This document shows positions 21,190 through 31,952 of a stretch of 64,000 nucleotides of DNA, one piece after another. The stretch is taken from NCBI GenBank assembly GCA_963210315.1, contig OY723238.1, positions 930,001 through 994,000 of the forward strand, given 5' to 3'. The DNA comes from Rhynchopus euleeides. Lineage: Eukaryota > Euglenozoa > Diplonemea > Diplonemida > Diplonemidae. The notes beneath the pieces were generated by a model that was not told where the DNA came from, ran no database searches, and saw only the letters and a program-made list of their open reading frames with translations. The first letter of the stretch is position 1, and each line of letters opens with the position of its first letter. A program made the translations under genes and the position numbers.

Positions 21190-22485
21190 ACGCAACAAAC
21201 GAATCAGAATGGGCCCATGTTTTCACTCTGCGACCACCCCACCCACCCCACACACCCCCCTCCATCATCACAACGCCACACCACGACATGCCCCACATTG
21301 CAACACCAAGCATACCAAGGCCAGACATATCGCCAGCAGCGGCACCCACGCCTTTGATTTCCCAACCCTCATGGCTCACACACCCCCTTTTTGCTGCCGG
21401 CGAGCCACCACGAGGCCGCCTTACCCCTCCCTCGCACACCCAGACGAAAGGGCCTCGCTGCCTTCCCGCTGGGGGTGCCTAACCTAACTCTGCAGGCAGT
21501 CGGGCAGCACGCTCCTGAGCATGACAGCCCTCCTTCTGCAGGTAGACCGGTTGCCGCACCCCTTGCCCTTGGCTGCCACGGTGGCTATTGGGGATGCACC
21601 CGATGCCTCTGTGTAACAGAGCGTCTCGAGGGTGGGGTGCAGCAGGCAGCACGCAGGCCGGCCGTTGTGTATAGCTCACGCAGGAAGGTGAGGTCCTGGG
21701 GGGAGGGGATTGCAAGCGCAGAACGATGCCTTGGAGAAGGCCAGTGGAGCAGTAGGGGGCTGAGGGAGGACGCATCGAGCAGACCTCAACAAGGCAAAGG
21801 TGGGGGAAGGGTGGAGGGTGGGGTGTGAGGCGGAGGGGGTAGGCGGGTTGGGGTGAGGTGGTGCGGAGGACATGCCATGCCTTTTTTGTGTCACTGTCTG
21901 TCACCGCGGCGCCACGCTCCGAGGCGTCTCGGCGCTGTCCAAAAAAATAACTAACCTGCAGCGCAACGTGATCCGTTCTCTCGGGGGGGGGGGGGATGGG
22001 GGGGGGGGGGGGGGGGCGTTGCCGCCCGCCACATGCATGAGATGATTTTTTTTGGCTGGTTTTGAAACCAACGATGATCAGGTGGCTACGTTTTGAGAGT
22101 TGACCGCCCGCATATCAATGGCCCGTTTGCCGCCGCCCCCACCCTCTGTCTGTCGCAGCGTGGATGCAACTCAGCTGCGCGCCGTGCCACCCAATTTATT
22201 CCCATGGGGGGAATCAGGCAATGCGTCTGGCGCTTCCGCACACACGCCTGATCGGGGAAGGGGGGGGGAAGAATCAACACAGGCAAAACAAACGAGATCA
22301 CTTGGGACACGACACGGGGATGCAGCAGGCAACGCATGCATGTGAATCCGAAGGAAGGAGAGGATGGTAGTACAGTAGACAACAGTAAGGCACAGATCTG
22401 ACCACTCTCAACCACTCTCCAGGCGGCAAGAGGCGGGGCATTTGTGTGGTGAGGTGGTGGGGGGGGGGGGGGGAAGAAGGCAGCG
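21190..22485. other. Upstream region of the Fam20-like gene; possible unlocated 5' exon
   Basis: No confident exon is visible. A donor-like CTGCAG/GTTAGT occurs on the minus strand near 21955, but the sequence before it is poly-Pro coding and not a membrane anchor. Long G runs occur at 21981-22015 and 22459-22473. Confidence 0.4.
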
Positions 22486-22531
22486 CACGGTGGGATCTTG
22501 TAAATTTTACATGTATAACTACAAGTATATA

Positions 22532-22860
22532 CCGTATACGTAAATATTATGGAACGTAAATATTATGGAACGGGCCCATTTTTGGCCGGTCCGTTCCATA
22601 ATATTTACGTTCCATAATATTTACAGGGCCAGTTGGGGACTCGGTGGTGAGGACGGCTTGCGTCAGGAATCGCGCGAAAAGTGCACGAGTAGGTCCCGTC
22701 AGGGACTCTGTATGCCGTCCGATCACCTGGTCCAAGTCCCCGAGTCGCAGAAAGCCCTGTAAATATTATGGAACGAAAAAAATCTGGAACGCCAACCCAC
22801 CAGCGTTCCAAAATATTTACGTTCCATAATATTTACGTTCCAAAATATTTACGTATACGG
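22532..22860. mobile_element. CCGTATACG element, copy 1 (329 bp)
   Basis: Ends CCGTATACGTAAATATTATG / ATTTACGTATACGG, flanked by TA on both sides. Arms repeat GGAACGTAAATATTATGG words; a GC-rich core of about 135 bases (22625-22760) separates them. Confidence 0.8.
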
Positions 22861-22974
22861 TACATGTATTATACATGTATAATACTTGCATGTCAACTAT
22901 TATACATGTATAATACATGTATATGCCTGAAATATACATGTAAAATACATGTATATCAAGTAAAAATACAAGTA

Positions 22975-23319
22975 CCGTATACGTAAATATTATGGAACGT
23001 AAATATTATGGAACGGGCCCATTTTTGGCCGGTCCGTTCCATAATATTTACGTTCCAAAATATTTACAGGGCCAGTTGGGGACTCGGTGGTGAGGACGGC
23101 TTGCGTCAGGAATCGCGCGAAAAGTGCACGAGTAGGTCCCGTCAGGGACTCTGCATGCCGTCCGATCACCTGGTCCAAGTCCCCGAGTCGCAGAAAGCCC
23201 TGTAAATATTATGGAACGAAAAAAATCTGGAACGCCAACCCACCAGCGTTCCAAAATATTTACGTTCCATAATATTTACGTTCCATAATATTTACGTTCC
23301 AAAATATTTACGTATACGG
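22975..23319. mobile_element. CCGTATACG element, copy 2 (345 bp)
   Basis: Same core and orientation as copy 1 with one extra 16-base arm word. TA on both sides. Confidence 0.8.
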
Positions 23320-23327
23320 TACTTGTC

Positions 23328-23794
23328 GCTTAAAAATCACAACAAATCACAAGGCAAATGTTGTGATTTGTTGTGATTTTTTGCGATTTGTTGCGGCCAG
23401 TTGTGATTTGTTGTGACTAGGTGTGACGTGGTGTGATTTGTTGTGACCAGTTGTGACGACTTGTGACCCTTTTGTGATGAGTTGTGATGAGGTGTGATCT
23501 GTTGTGATCTGTTGTGATCGCGATCCAAAATTTTAAATTTTTGAAATTTTGGATCGCGATCACAACAGATCACAACAGATCACAACAGATCACACCTCAT
23601 CACAACTCATCACAACTCATCACAAAAGGGTCACAAGTCGTCACAACTGGTCGCAACAAATCACAACTGGCCACAACAAATCGCAACAAATCGCAACAAA
23701 TCACAACAAATCACAACATTTGGCGTTGTGATTTGTTGTGATCGGGTGTGATTCGTTGTGATTTGTTGTTTTTTCCCCCAGCCTGATTACCCCA
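23328..23794. mobile_element. TTGTGATT palindromic element, left end degenerate (467 bp)
   Basis: The element is a giant imperfect inverted repeat: TTGTGATTTGTTGTGA words on the left mirror TCACAACAAATCACAA words on the right around a GATCGCGATCCAAAATTTT centre (about 23516-23560). The right end is CCTGATTACCCCA; the matching left terminus is missing. TGTC flanks both sides (23324-23327, 23795-23798). Confidence 0.7.
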
Positions 23795-23938
23795 TGTCAT
23801 GCAAGTATTTTACATGTATAATACTTGCATGACAAGTATTATACATGTAAAATACATGTAAATGCCTGAAATATACATGTAAAATACATGTATATCAAGT
23901 AAAAATACAAGTATAATAGTTGACATGCAAGTATTATA

Positions 23939-24267
23939 CCGTATACGTAAATATTATGGAACGTAAATATTATGGAACGGGCCCATTTTTGGCCGGTCCG
24001 TTCCATAATATTTACGTTCCATAATATTTACAGGGCCAGTTGGGGACTCGGTGGTGAGGACGGCTTGTGTCAGGAATCGCGCGAAAAGTGCACGAGTAGG
24101 TCCCGTCAGGGACTCTGTATGCCGTCCGATCACCTGGTCCAAGTCCCCGAGTCGCAGAAAGCCCTGTAAATATTATGGAACGAAAAAAATCTGGAACGCC
24201 AACCCACCAGCGTTCCAAAATATTTACGTTCCATAATATTTACGTTCCAAAATATTTACGTATACGG
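23939..24267. mobile_element. CCGTATACG element, copy 3 (329 bp)
   Basis: Same orientation and length as copy 1; TA on both sides. Confidence 0.8.
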
Positions 24268-24290
24268 TACTTGTATTTTTACTTGATATA

Positions 24291-24619
24291 CCGTATACGT
24301 AAATATTATGGAACGTAAATATTATGGAACGGGCCCATTTTTGGCCGGTCCGTTCCATAATATTTACGTTCCATAATATTTACAGGGCCAGTTGGGGACT
24401 CGGTGGTGAGGACGGCTTGCGTCAGGAATCGCGCGAAAAGTGCACGAGTAGGTCCCGTCAGGGACTCTGTATGCCGTCCGATCACCTGGTCCAAGTCCCC
24501 GAGTCGCAGAAAGCCCTGTAAATATTATGGAACGAAAAAAATCTGGAACGCCAACCCACCAGCGTTCCAAAATATTTACGTTCCATAATATTTACGTTCC
24601 AAAATATTTACGTATACGG
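24291..24619. mobile_element. CCGTATACG element, copy 4 (329 bp)
   Basis: Same orientation and length as copy 1; only 19 bases of foldback sequence plus the TA duplications separate it from copy 3. Confidence 0.8.
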
Positions 24620-24638
24620 TACATGTATTTTACATGTA

Positions 24639-25499
24639 CCGTATACGTAAATATTTTGGAACGTAAATATTTTGGAACGTAAATATTATGGAACGTAAAT
24701 ATTTTGGAACGCTGGCGGGTTGGCGTTCCAGATTTTTTTCGTTCCATAATATTTACAGGGCTTTCTGCGACTCGGGGACTTGGACCAGGTGATCGGACGG
24801 CATACAGAGTCCCTGACGGGACCTACTCGTGCACTTTTCGCGCGATTCCTGACGCAAGCCGTCCTCACCACCGAGTCCCCAACTGGCCCTGTAAATATTA
24901 TGGAACGTAAATATTATGGAACGGACCGGCCAAAAATGGGCCCGTTCCATAATATTTACGTTCCATAATATTTACGTATACTGGGGTAATCAGGCTGGGG
25001 AAAAAAACAACAAATCACAACAAATCACACCCGATCACAACAGATCACAACAAATCACAAGGCAAATGTTGTGATTTGTTGTGATTTTTTGCGATTTGTT
25101 GCGGCCAGTTGTGATTTGTTGTGACTAGGTGTGACGTGGTGTGATTTGTTGTGACCAGTTGTGACGACTTGTGACCCTTTTGTGATGAGTTGTGATGAGG
25201 TGTGATCTGTTGTGATCTGTTGTGATCGCGATCCAAAATTTTAAATTTTTGAAATTTTGGATCGCGATCACAACAGATCACAACAGATCACACCTCATCA
25301 CAACTCATCACAACTCATCACAAAAGGGTCACAAGTCGTCACAACTGGTCGCAACAAATCACAACTGGCCACAACAAATCGCAACAAATCGCAACAAATC
25401 ACAACAAATCACAACATTTGGCGTTGTGATTTGTTGTGATCGGGTGTGATTCGTTGTGATTTGTTGTTTTTTCCCCCAGCCTGATTACCCCATATACGG
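24639..25499. mobile_element. CCGTATACG element, copy 5, inverted and split by another insertion
   Basis: The core lies in the opposite orientation to copies 1-4. Its right TIR reads ACGTATAC, then the 511-bp element at 24982-25492, then TATACGG. Removing the insert and one TATAC restores a 345-bp element of the same form as copy 2. Confidence 0.8.
24982..25492. mobile_element. TTGTGATT palindromic element, full copy (511 bp) with TATAC duplication
   Basis: Termini TGGGGTAATCAGGCTGGGG / CCCCCAGCCTGATTACCCCA are inverted. The interior is the same TTGTGA palindrome as 23328-23794. TATAC flanks it at 24977-24981 and 25493-25497, a 5-bp duplication made inside the TIR of copy 5. Confidence 0.85.
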
Positions 25500-25619
25500 T
25501 ATATTTCAGGCATATACATGTATTATACATGTATAATAGTTGACATGCAAGTATTATACATGTATAATACATGTATATACTTGTAGTTATACATGTAAAA
25601 TTTACAAGATCCCACCGTG

Positions 25620-28330
25620 CGGGCAGGCATGGGAGAACAGAACAGCCTCACAACCCGCGAGCAGATGCGAGCATGCCTTCAGACCCCCCCCCCCTGCCCC
25701 TCTCTCCCCCAGTATTCCTTTGTCTGCAGGGCTCTCATTCTTGAATTATCTCGGCGGTTGTTTTTCTTTTTGCGGTGCGGGGCGGCGCTTTTTTTTTTGC
25801 ACGCGGAAAAAATACACATACGCACCCCTGCACGGTTGTCCTCCACCCGTTTTCCTGTGGAATCACCCTTTCGATCTGAGGAAGGGCCCTCACACAAGGG
25901 GACGCATTCATTCGTGGCATGCACGGCGCATCCATTTTTCGTTAATGGGTTGGGGGGTTTTTTTGACTGCCCCTTCTTTCTAGCAGCGGCATGTGGTGGC
26001 GGAACGAATGAAACATCAACTGTATGAAGGGGCAGATCGACGGAGGTCAGATGCGTGCGCAACCTATCGTGGGCAATGCGTTGGGTTCGAGCAGCCCGCG
26101 AAAAGAGGGCCATTGGCACGAGAGCCACGCATGAAATCACCTGCGTTGTGCCTCCGGCACACAAACTAACAGGTTGTGTGAGTGTCGCTGATGACATTCT
26201 GGCCACAGCGCGGCAAAAAACAAAGTATTCAAATCGTTCAAAACTACACTTCATGGCGCGGGGTGAGGGAGGCTAGCTGGAGTCATGGGATGCCCCACTA
26301 TGACAAGAGATTTTATGGCCTTTGTTTTTTGAGAAACGGCGAAAAATACGCACACACACACACACACACACCCCAACAAGTCAAGCCAACCCACCGGATG
26401 AAAAAAAGGTTCGAGCTGACGGCAGGTGCCGCAGTGCCAGGTGGTGTTCCCCCCCCCCCCCCCACACCCCCCCTCTCGAAACACAGGGCTTCTCGCTTGG
26501 CGAGAGAAGCCCAAAGAAAGGGTTCTCCTGCAGTCACGGCGAATGCATACGTCGTGGGGAGGGGGGATGCATTTTTGTGTGTGTTGCGCTGATGTAAGGT
26601 ACAGACGGCAGGCGTCATTACTCCCGCCAGGGGGATGAACAACACCGACAAGAAACGGGCCAGAAGCAGGGAGGGTAGGACAGAAGGAAGCAAGGGATGT
26701 GTGATGACGGATACATACTTGCAGGCGCATCGTAGGAGGCCTTGCCACCACGGGGGAACTGTTTACTGCTGAACGAAAGGGCTGGGGGGGGGGGGGGGGG
26801 GGGATTTTTTTCTTGAATGGAGCAGAACGGATCATGGCAAAGTGAATCACACACCACACACACCACACACGAACACCCGTCCCTCCTCACTTCCACTCCA
26901 TTTGCAGTGGTTCGCTTTGGAGGGTGTCTGTAAGTCGGAACACGGCGCACGATTTTCTTTATCGGAAGTATCGGACTTCCCACACGCAGATGGTCAGTCG
27001 GCACTGCAGTCGGCACTACCAACTGCAGGCGGTGCTTGTGTTTGGTGCCGACAACCACATGCATTGCGAGAGGGATGCTACTGCACAGACCCGTTCTGTC
27101 CCATTGACGCCATGTTTTATTTGTTGAGCGCACACTTTCACGCCCCGTGAAGCGGCGTTGATAGATATCATAAAGCGGGGCGGGTCGGGGGTTTCCCTCT
27201 CCGCTACTTTCGCGCCGTTGCCTCTCTCTGCTCTGATTCGTCGATAGTCGCCGCTCTGTTGGCGGTGCCCACCTCCTCCACCCCCCCCCCCGTCCACCCA
27301 CAACCCCATCTCCCGCAATCAAAAAACAACAACATCGTCGTGCGCAGGGGCAATGAGTTGCATCGATTTGTCTACAGAGGGGTAGCAGGTGCTCGTTTTC
27401 ATAAAGGGGGGCGTCAGTCGGTCGTGACACCGAGAAGAAGAGCTGGGGGTTTTTTTTGGCGTTTTGTGCGCTGCAATCCGGGGGCGAAAAAAATACCAAA
27501 AGAGCAAACTCACCGGGGCAAAGCCTTCGCTGTGGTGGCTTGTCTTTTTGTGGCCCAAAGCCACCTGGGGCTGTTGCCCTTTGCAGTAAAAGCATATCAC
27601 CCCCCCCCAGAAGAATTCAGAAGAGGGCGGGGGGTGGGGTGGGGTGGGGTCGGGGCCGGAATACACAAAATAAAATAGCAAAAAAAAGGAATAAACATGA
27701 GGAAAGTCTTTCAAGAGAAGAAAAGGCGAACAAAATAAATCACGCTGCGTCAGTAAGGGCTGAAACTCGAAACTGCAGAAGGCAAAAAACACACACACCC
27801 CCCCCTCCCCATCACCCATCCCCTGCCGGCTATACAAACAACCACCACCCAGCCCACAGTGGGGTGGCCCCAGGTGGTGGTCCCAGCCCGCACGCTACCT
27901 CTGGCACCCCTAGCGTTGCTCGAGCTAGCGCTTGGCGCTGATTGGAGCTGGGTCCCGAGGTGCCTTGCTGTGACACAATAAGAGGGACAGGTAAGAAATG
28001 GTGGCTACAACTTGAACCGGATCTCGCAACGAGGGGAGAGTGCATGTCATGTGTGGGGGGCAGAGGGTGGGGTGGGCGAGTCTGTGAACAAGTGAAAAAA
28101 TCATGGCCGCGAAGTGCCAATAAAGTATACATGTGCTTGGGAAATGCGACAGCGGCGAACCTGCATAACTTCACCGATGGTCTGCAACTTGCATCATGTG
28201 TCGACCAATCCGGCATCTCTCTGTTGGGGAGTCTTCGCTGGTCGGTATGCTTTGTTACTCTTCGCCAGTTTCCACCTAGCTTCCTTAGGAAATGCACCAA
28301 AATGCACTGACGATCACCCCTCTGCATTTT
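25620..28330. other. Intergenic, no gene recognised
   Basis: No protein-like frame. A (CA) run lies at 26349-26373, a G run near 26784-26804 and C runs near 26450 and 27285. Confidence 0.55.
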
Positions 28331-30015
28331 TTAAAACCCTGTGCCTGGAATTTTGACCGAGTTAGATAAAATTTTCAGTGCAATCCTTCAGCACCTCCCC
28401 CCTAGATTTTTAGGTTTTCTTGACTCAATGATCGAAATCTGCGACATAGTGGAAATCCCGGGGACATGTCGAATTCGAAAATTTTGGGTTAAAAAACCCC
28501 AGGGGGGACCCTTTGGTTTCACCCCCTGTTGGGGGGCCTGGTGGGCGTTCAGGTGAGCTGCGACCCTTGGTTCTGACAGAGTGCAGCAATGGTAATCAAC
28601 CGTCGTGAACGTACTTTCGTGCCGGCATGGCTATCCATGGGCACCGTGGCATGTCGCCGCATCCGTTCCGATCACAAGTGCCAGAGGCAAATCAGGAGTC
28701 CTGGTCCAGTGCAGGCACCTGCGCTGCAGATACCCAAGGGACTGTTGTGCACAAAAATGCACACACAAGGACATCAACTGACCGAGGCAATGCAGCTCGC
28801 AGCCTATCGATTCGATTCGGGGCACAAGCCTCACGAGCTGGTCACGCGATACCACGTTACTCTGCGTGGCGTATTCCGTGCAGCCGAAATGGCTTGGGCA
28901 GCAGTGCACAGGGGACCTTCTGCTGCACTGCGACAGGACAACCCAAGCACGTGCCGCGTACATCCAGAGGTGAAGTTGGATGAGGAAGATCAGTGGCTTC
29001 TGGGAGGAAGAGGGCGACCGCATCCACGTCGCGGATAACACACTCAGCACACGAGCGGGCGTTGCAAGAAATCCCCCATGTGTAAACAGGGGAAATCGGG
29101 CTTTTAGGGGATCCTGGTCAGGAATAAAAATTTCCACACATATTTTTCGACTTCCTGAGGCCAAAAACCGGTGTTCCTGGACCCAGATGTGACATCTGGA
29201 TGACATAATAAAAATCCAGAGTGCCTTAGAGGCGCGCGGGACATTTTTTTGAACGATTTTGAACGATTTTTGGCCGTGCTCGTAGCATTCCCCGTTGAGG
29301 GGGTCGCTATTTCGTGTTCTCCTGGCCGCACGGAGGCATTGCCTTACGTCGCCTCTTCCTCTTTTCCTTTGGTGGTGTGTTGGTCTGGCACAGAGGGCGG
29401 GACCGTGCTGTTATGCACAGTGACGACTCTCCCTTTTGTTTTGTGCCCGCCTCCACCGAGATTCGGCTGATGCCTCTCAGACTGGGGGCGGGCGGTCGCC
29501 GACCCTTTTCTGTACGAGGTTTTCCACAGGCTGCACACCTGCCCCGCGGCTGTGTGGCAGTCTTCGCGGAGTGCAATGCGAAGGTCTGGCCTGACGTGGT
29601 GTGACTATTTAGACTCCAGGTGTCTCCACCCTTCCTGGTCTGGGGAGCCTCGGTACCCAAGCAGTTTTCGGTCATGCCCTGGACCACGGCCGTGCTAGAC
29701 TCCTGGTGCAGGCACCCGTCATGGTCCGGGGACGGCCCCCCCAGGCAGTTTAACGTCTTACCCAGGACCTTGGTGACAAGGGTGAGGTTTTTGGGGTTCG
29801 TGACTGGGGACCCCCTATTTTGGGGGATTTCCCGTAGGTGGAAAATGTCGATTTTCCAATTTTAAATCACTCTGGGGGCACCTGCGGGGCCATATTTTGC
29901 ATTTTCAGACAGGGGACATATACCCTACAAACCCGATTTTCGGGTTTTTTGACCATTTTATGCCTTGTGCGAAAACGTGATATTTTTTGGACAAAATTCC
30001 AGGCACAGGGTTTAA
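28331..30015. mobile_element. TTAA-flanked TIR element (1.69 kb), CCCTGTGCCTGG termini
   Basis: The left end TTAAAACCCTGTGCCTGGAA continues as TTTTG; the right end is CAAAATTCCAGGCACAGGGT then TTAA. Inverted match is about 22 bases with one A difference next to the TTAA. TTAA targets and CCC/GGG ends are typical of piggyBac-like elements. No transposase frame is visible, so it is non-autonomous or decayed. It contains copy 2 of the 258-bp dispersed repeat. Confidence 0.6.
29246..29503. repeat. Dispersed 258-bp repeat, copy 2
   Basis: Near-identical to 4028-4285; here it lies inside the TTAA element. Confidence 0.8.
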
Positions 30016-31952
30016 AGAACTGGTGAGTCGAGAAGTTGCCAAGAGCTCGGAGCCAGGAAGGTGCCGGGAACACCCACCCCTCTTGCGAGAACGGAGGTCC
30101 CTGGCAAACTTAAGACACACTTTGCATGATCATCACAGGTGCGGGATGTCGAAGCCTTCGTGGCAACTGGACAATCCCATGACACTCTGTGTTTTGCTGG
30201 CACCTCCGACTGCGTAGTATATCAACCGAGGAAGAGAGGGTGTGAGAGAGCAGGGGTGCAGATGCTGTGAACGGCATTGTTGCGGGGCAGCTGTGATTTG
30301 CCTCTTTATGAAAAGGGTCAGCCCCGTGGGGGGGGGGGCGCAGCAGAGAATACAGCCGACAAAATTCTTGAGTCTCTGATTTGTGTCGGAGAATAGGAAA
30401 GGGAAAAGGGGTGAGGTAAACATTCTGAGATCTCAGAGAGAGTGGTTGTACTTGTTGATCGCTTCCACTATCTCGATCACACCGGAGAAAAGACGGCGAA
30501 GGACGTCTGACTTGGTGTGAAGCCTCAACGAAAAAACTCTTGGTGACGAAATACACAAGTCTCCTGGCTGATGAAGGTGTGGTGGTGTGATGAGTGTAGA
30601 GCACGGAACGCCTCCTCAAAACCGATCCTGAAAAATTTCCTATAACATCTTGCAATGTCTTCGAAAAAAAATCGGTTTGTTATCGAATTCGCGTGCTCTA
30701 TCTAGGGAGGGAGGGATATCACTCCCTAAAAAAACTGTATTCCCTGCTGCGCACACACAAAAGCTGTGTTCCCTGCGACATAAAGCGCCCGCTCGCCTTT
30801 CGGCTGTAAGATTGGTGTACCCAACGCGGCATTGCTCCAATTGCTTGTGACTCGCCGCGCTGCTTTGATTTTTCCACCGCACAACATTATCTGAAGATTG
30901 ACAAGGGCGTGCGATAGACAAGCATGGAACAGACGTTTTAGTCGACCAAAACACAGTTACGGAACATAATCATGAGGCAGGGGACAGGAGGGCCTTCTTC
31001 AATCGGGAGGATTCCGCAAAGGGATCATGTTTCGGTATTTTTTCTTCTTCAAAAAGAGGTGGTTTAAAAAATCTGTGACAGCCCATTGTTGTGTGTGAGT
31101 CCTTCGGACGTGTCTACCTGTCTGAAGTACAGAAAGGTGGCGGAGCACAGGAAGGGAGAGAGAGAAGGGCGCTGATCGTATGGCAAACGGTAGGAAGCAT
31201 TTCCCTCAACACCTATCCCCTGCAGGGATTGTGTTGGTTGCAAGACTGTTCTGCACAGCTTTCGCGAAGACCCCCCCGGGAGCACTGTTCAAAATACCCC
31301 GTCTGCAGCCTGCAGCCTGCAGGGCGGGAGACAGATGAAAGGAGGCACAGACCAAAAAAAACGTCTGAAACTGGATGGGCCGTGTGGCTCGCACTCTGAA
31401 CAATTGACGAGGGGAATATGGGAGCACCACAACACCAACAAAAGATGTATCACATGAACCGGATCGAGCGTTGCTGTCCAGATATTGCCTTTACCACCGC
31501 ACAACGAAACCTGTTTGCCTGCTTCGGCGGCATTTGTGTTGATACAGGCACCGTCGGTCGGGACAAGGCAACACTCTCAGCGGGAGGGATCACTGACGCG
31601 AAAAACAAAATGAAGATGAGATGCTGTACAGACGGAGGCCCTAAACACGCGGCTTCCCAGGGGTGAAGCTTCCTAAGAGGGCGCGTCACTTGCTAGGTTT
31701 GTCAAGTGTGCACTATAAGGAGACGGAACAGCCACTTCAGCAACCAGGTCAAACAGGCCCGCTCGTGTCAGCCGGCCGCATGACAATATGGCATTTGGAA
31801 TGATGGTGTCTCAGTCCTTTGAGAGAAAAATAACAGATATCGCTGCAATCTTTTGCCCGCCCCGCCCCGCCCCCCCCCACCCCCTACCCCCCACACACAT
31901 GCAGGCGTCGATAACACCCCCCACCACCACCACCCCCTCCCCCACCAGACCA
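30016..31952. other. Intergenic, no gene recognised
   Basis: Mixed sequence of ordinary composition with no convincing frame. C-rich runs near 31858-31960 precede the 3' end of the lipase gene. Confidence 0.55.

Larger units (their letters stand above)
22486..25619. mobile_element. Foldback element, family CACGGTGGGATC, copy 2 (3,134 bp) with seven nested insertions
   Basis: The ends are the same as at 11106-12558. The ACATGTA/GCAAGTA arms are broken into pieces by five CCGTATACG elements and by two TTGTGATT-type palindromic elements, one of which lies inside the terminal repeat of another insertion. Without the insertions about 470 bases of foldback arm remain. It has no coding frames; the repeated short frames over it are artefacts. 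Confidence 0.8.

Noticed and set aside
22532..24985. Regularly spaced near-identical units resembling a CRISPR-like or protein-coding array
   Set aside because: Units are 329-345 bp with TIRs and TA duplications, so they are transposon insertions. The repeated 60-68 codon frames in them are copies of the same non-coding DNA.
23337..25449. Asn/Gln/Ser/His-rich frames of 60-78 codons
   Set aside because: They follow the TTGTGATT palindrome on both strands with the same period and have no start context or homologue.
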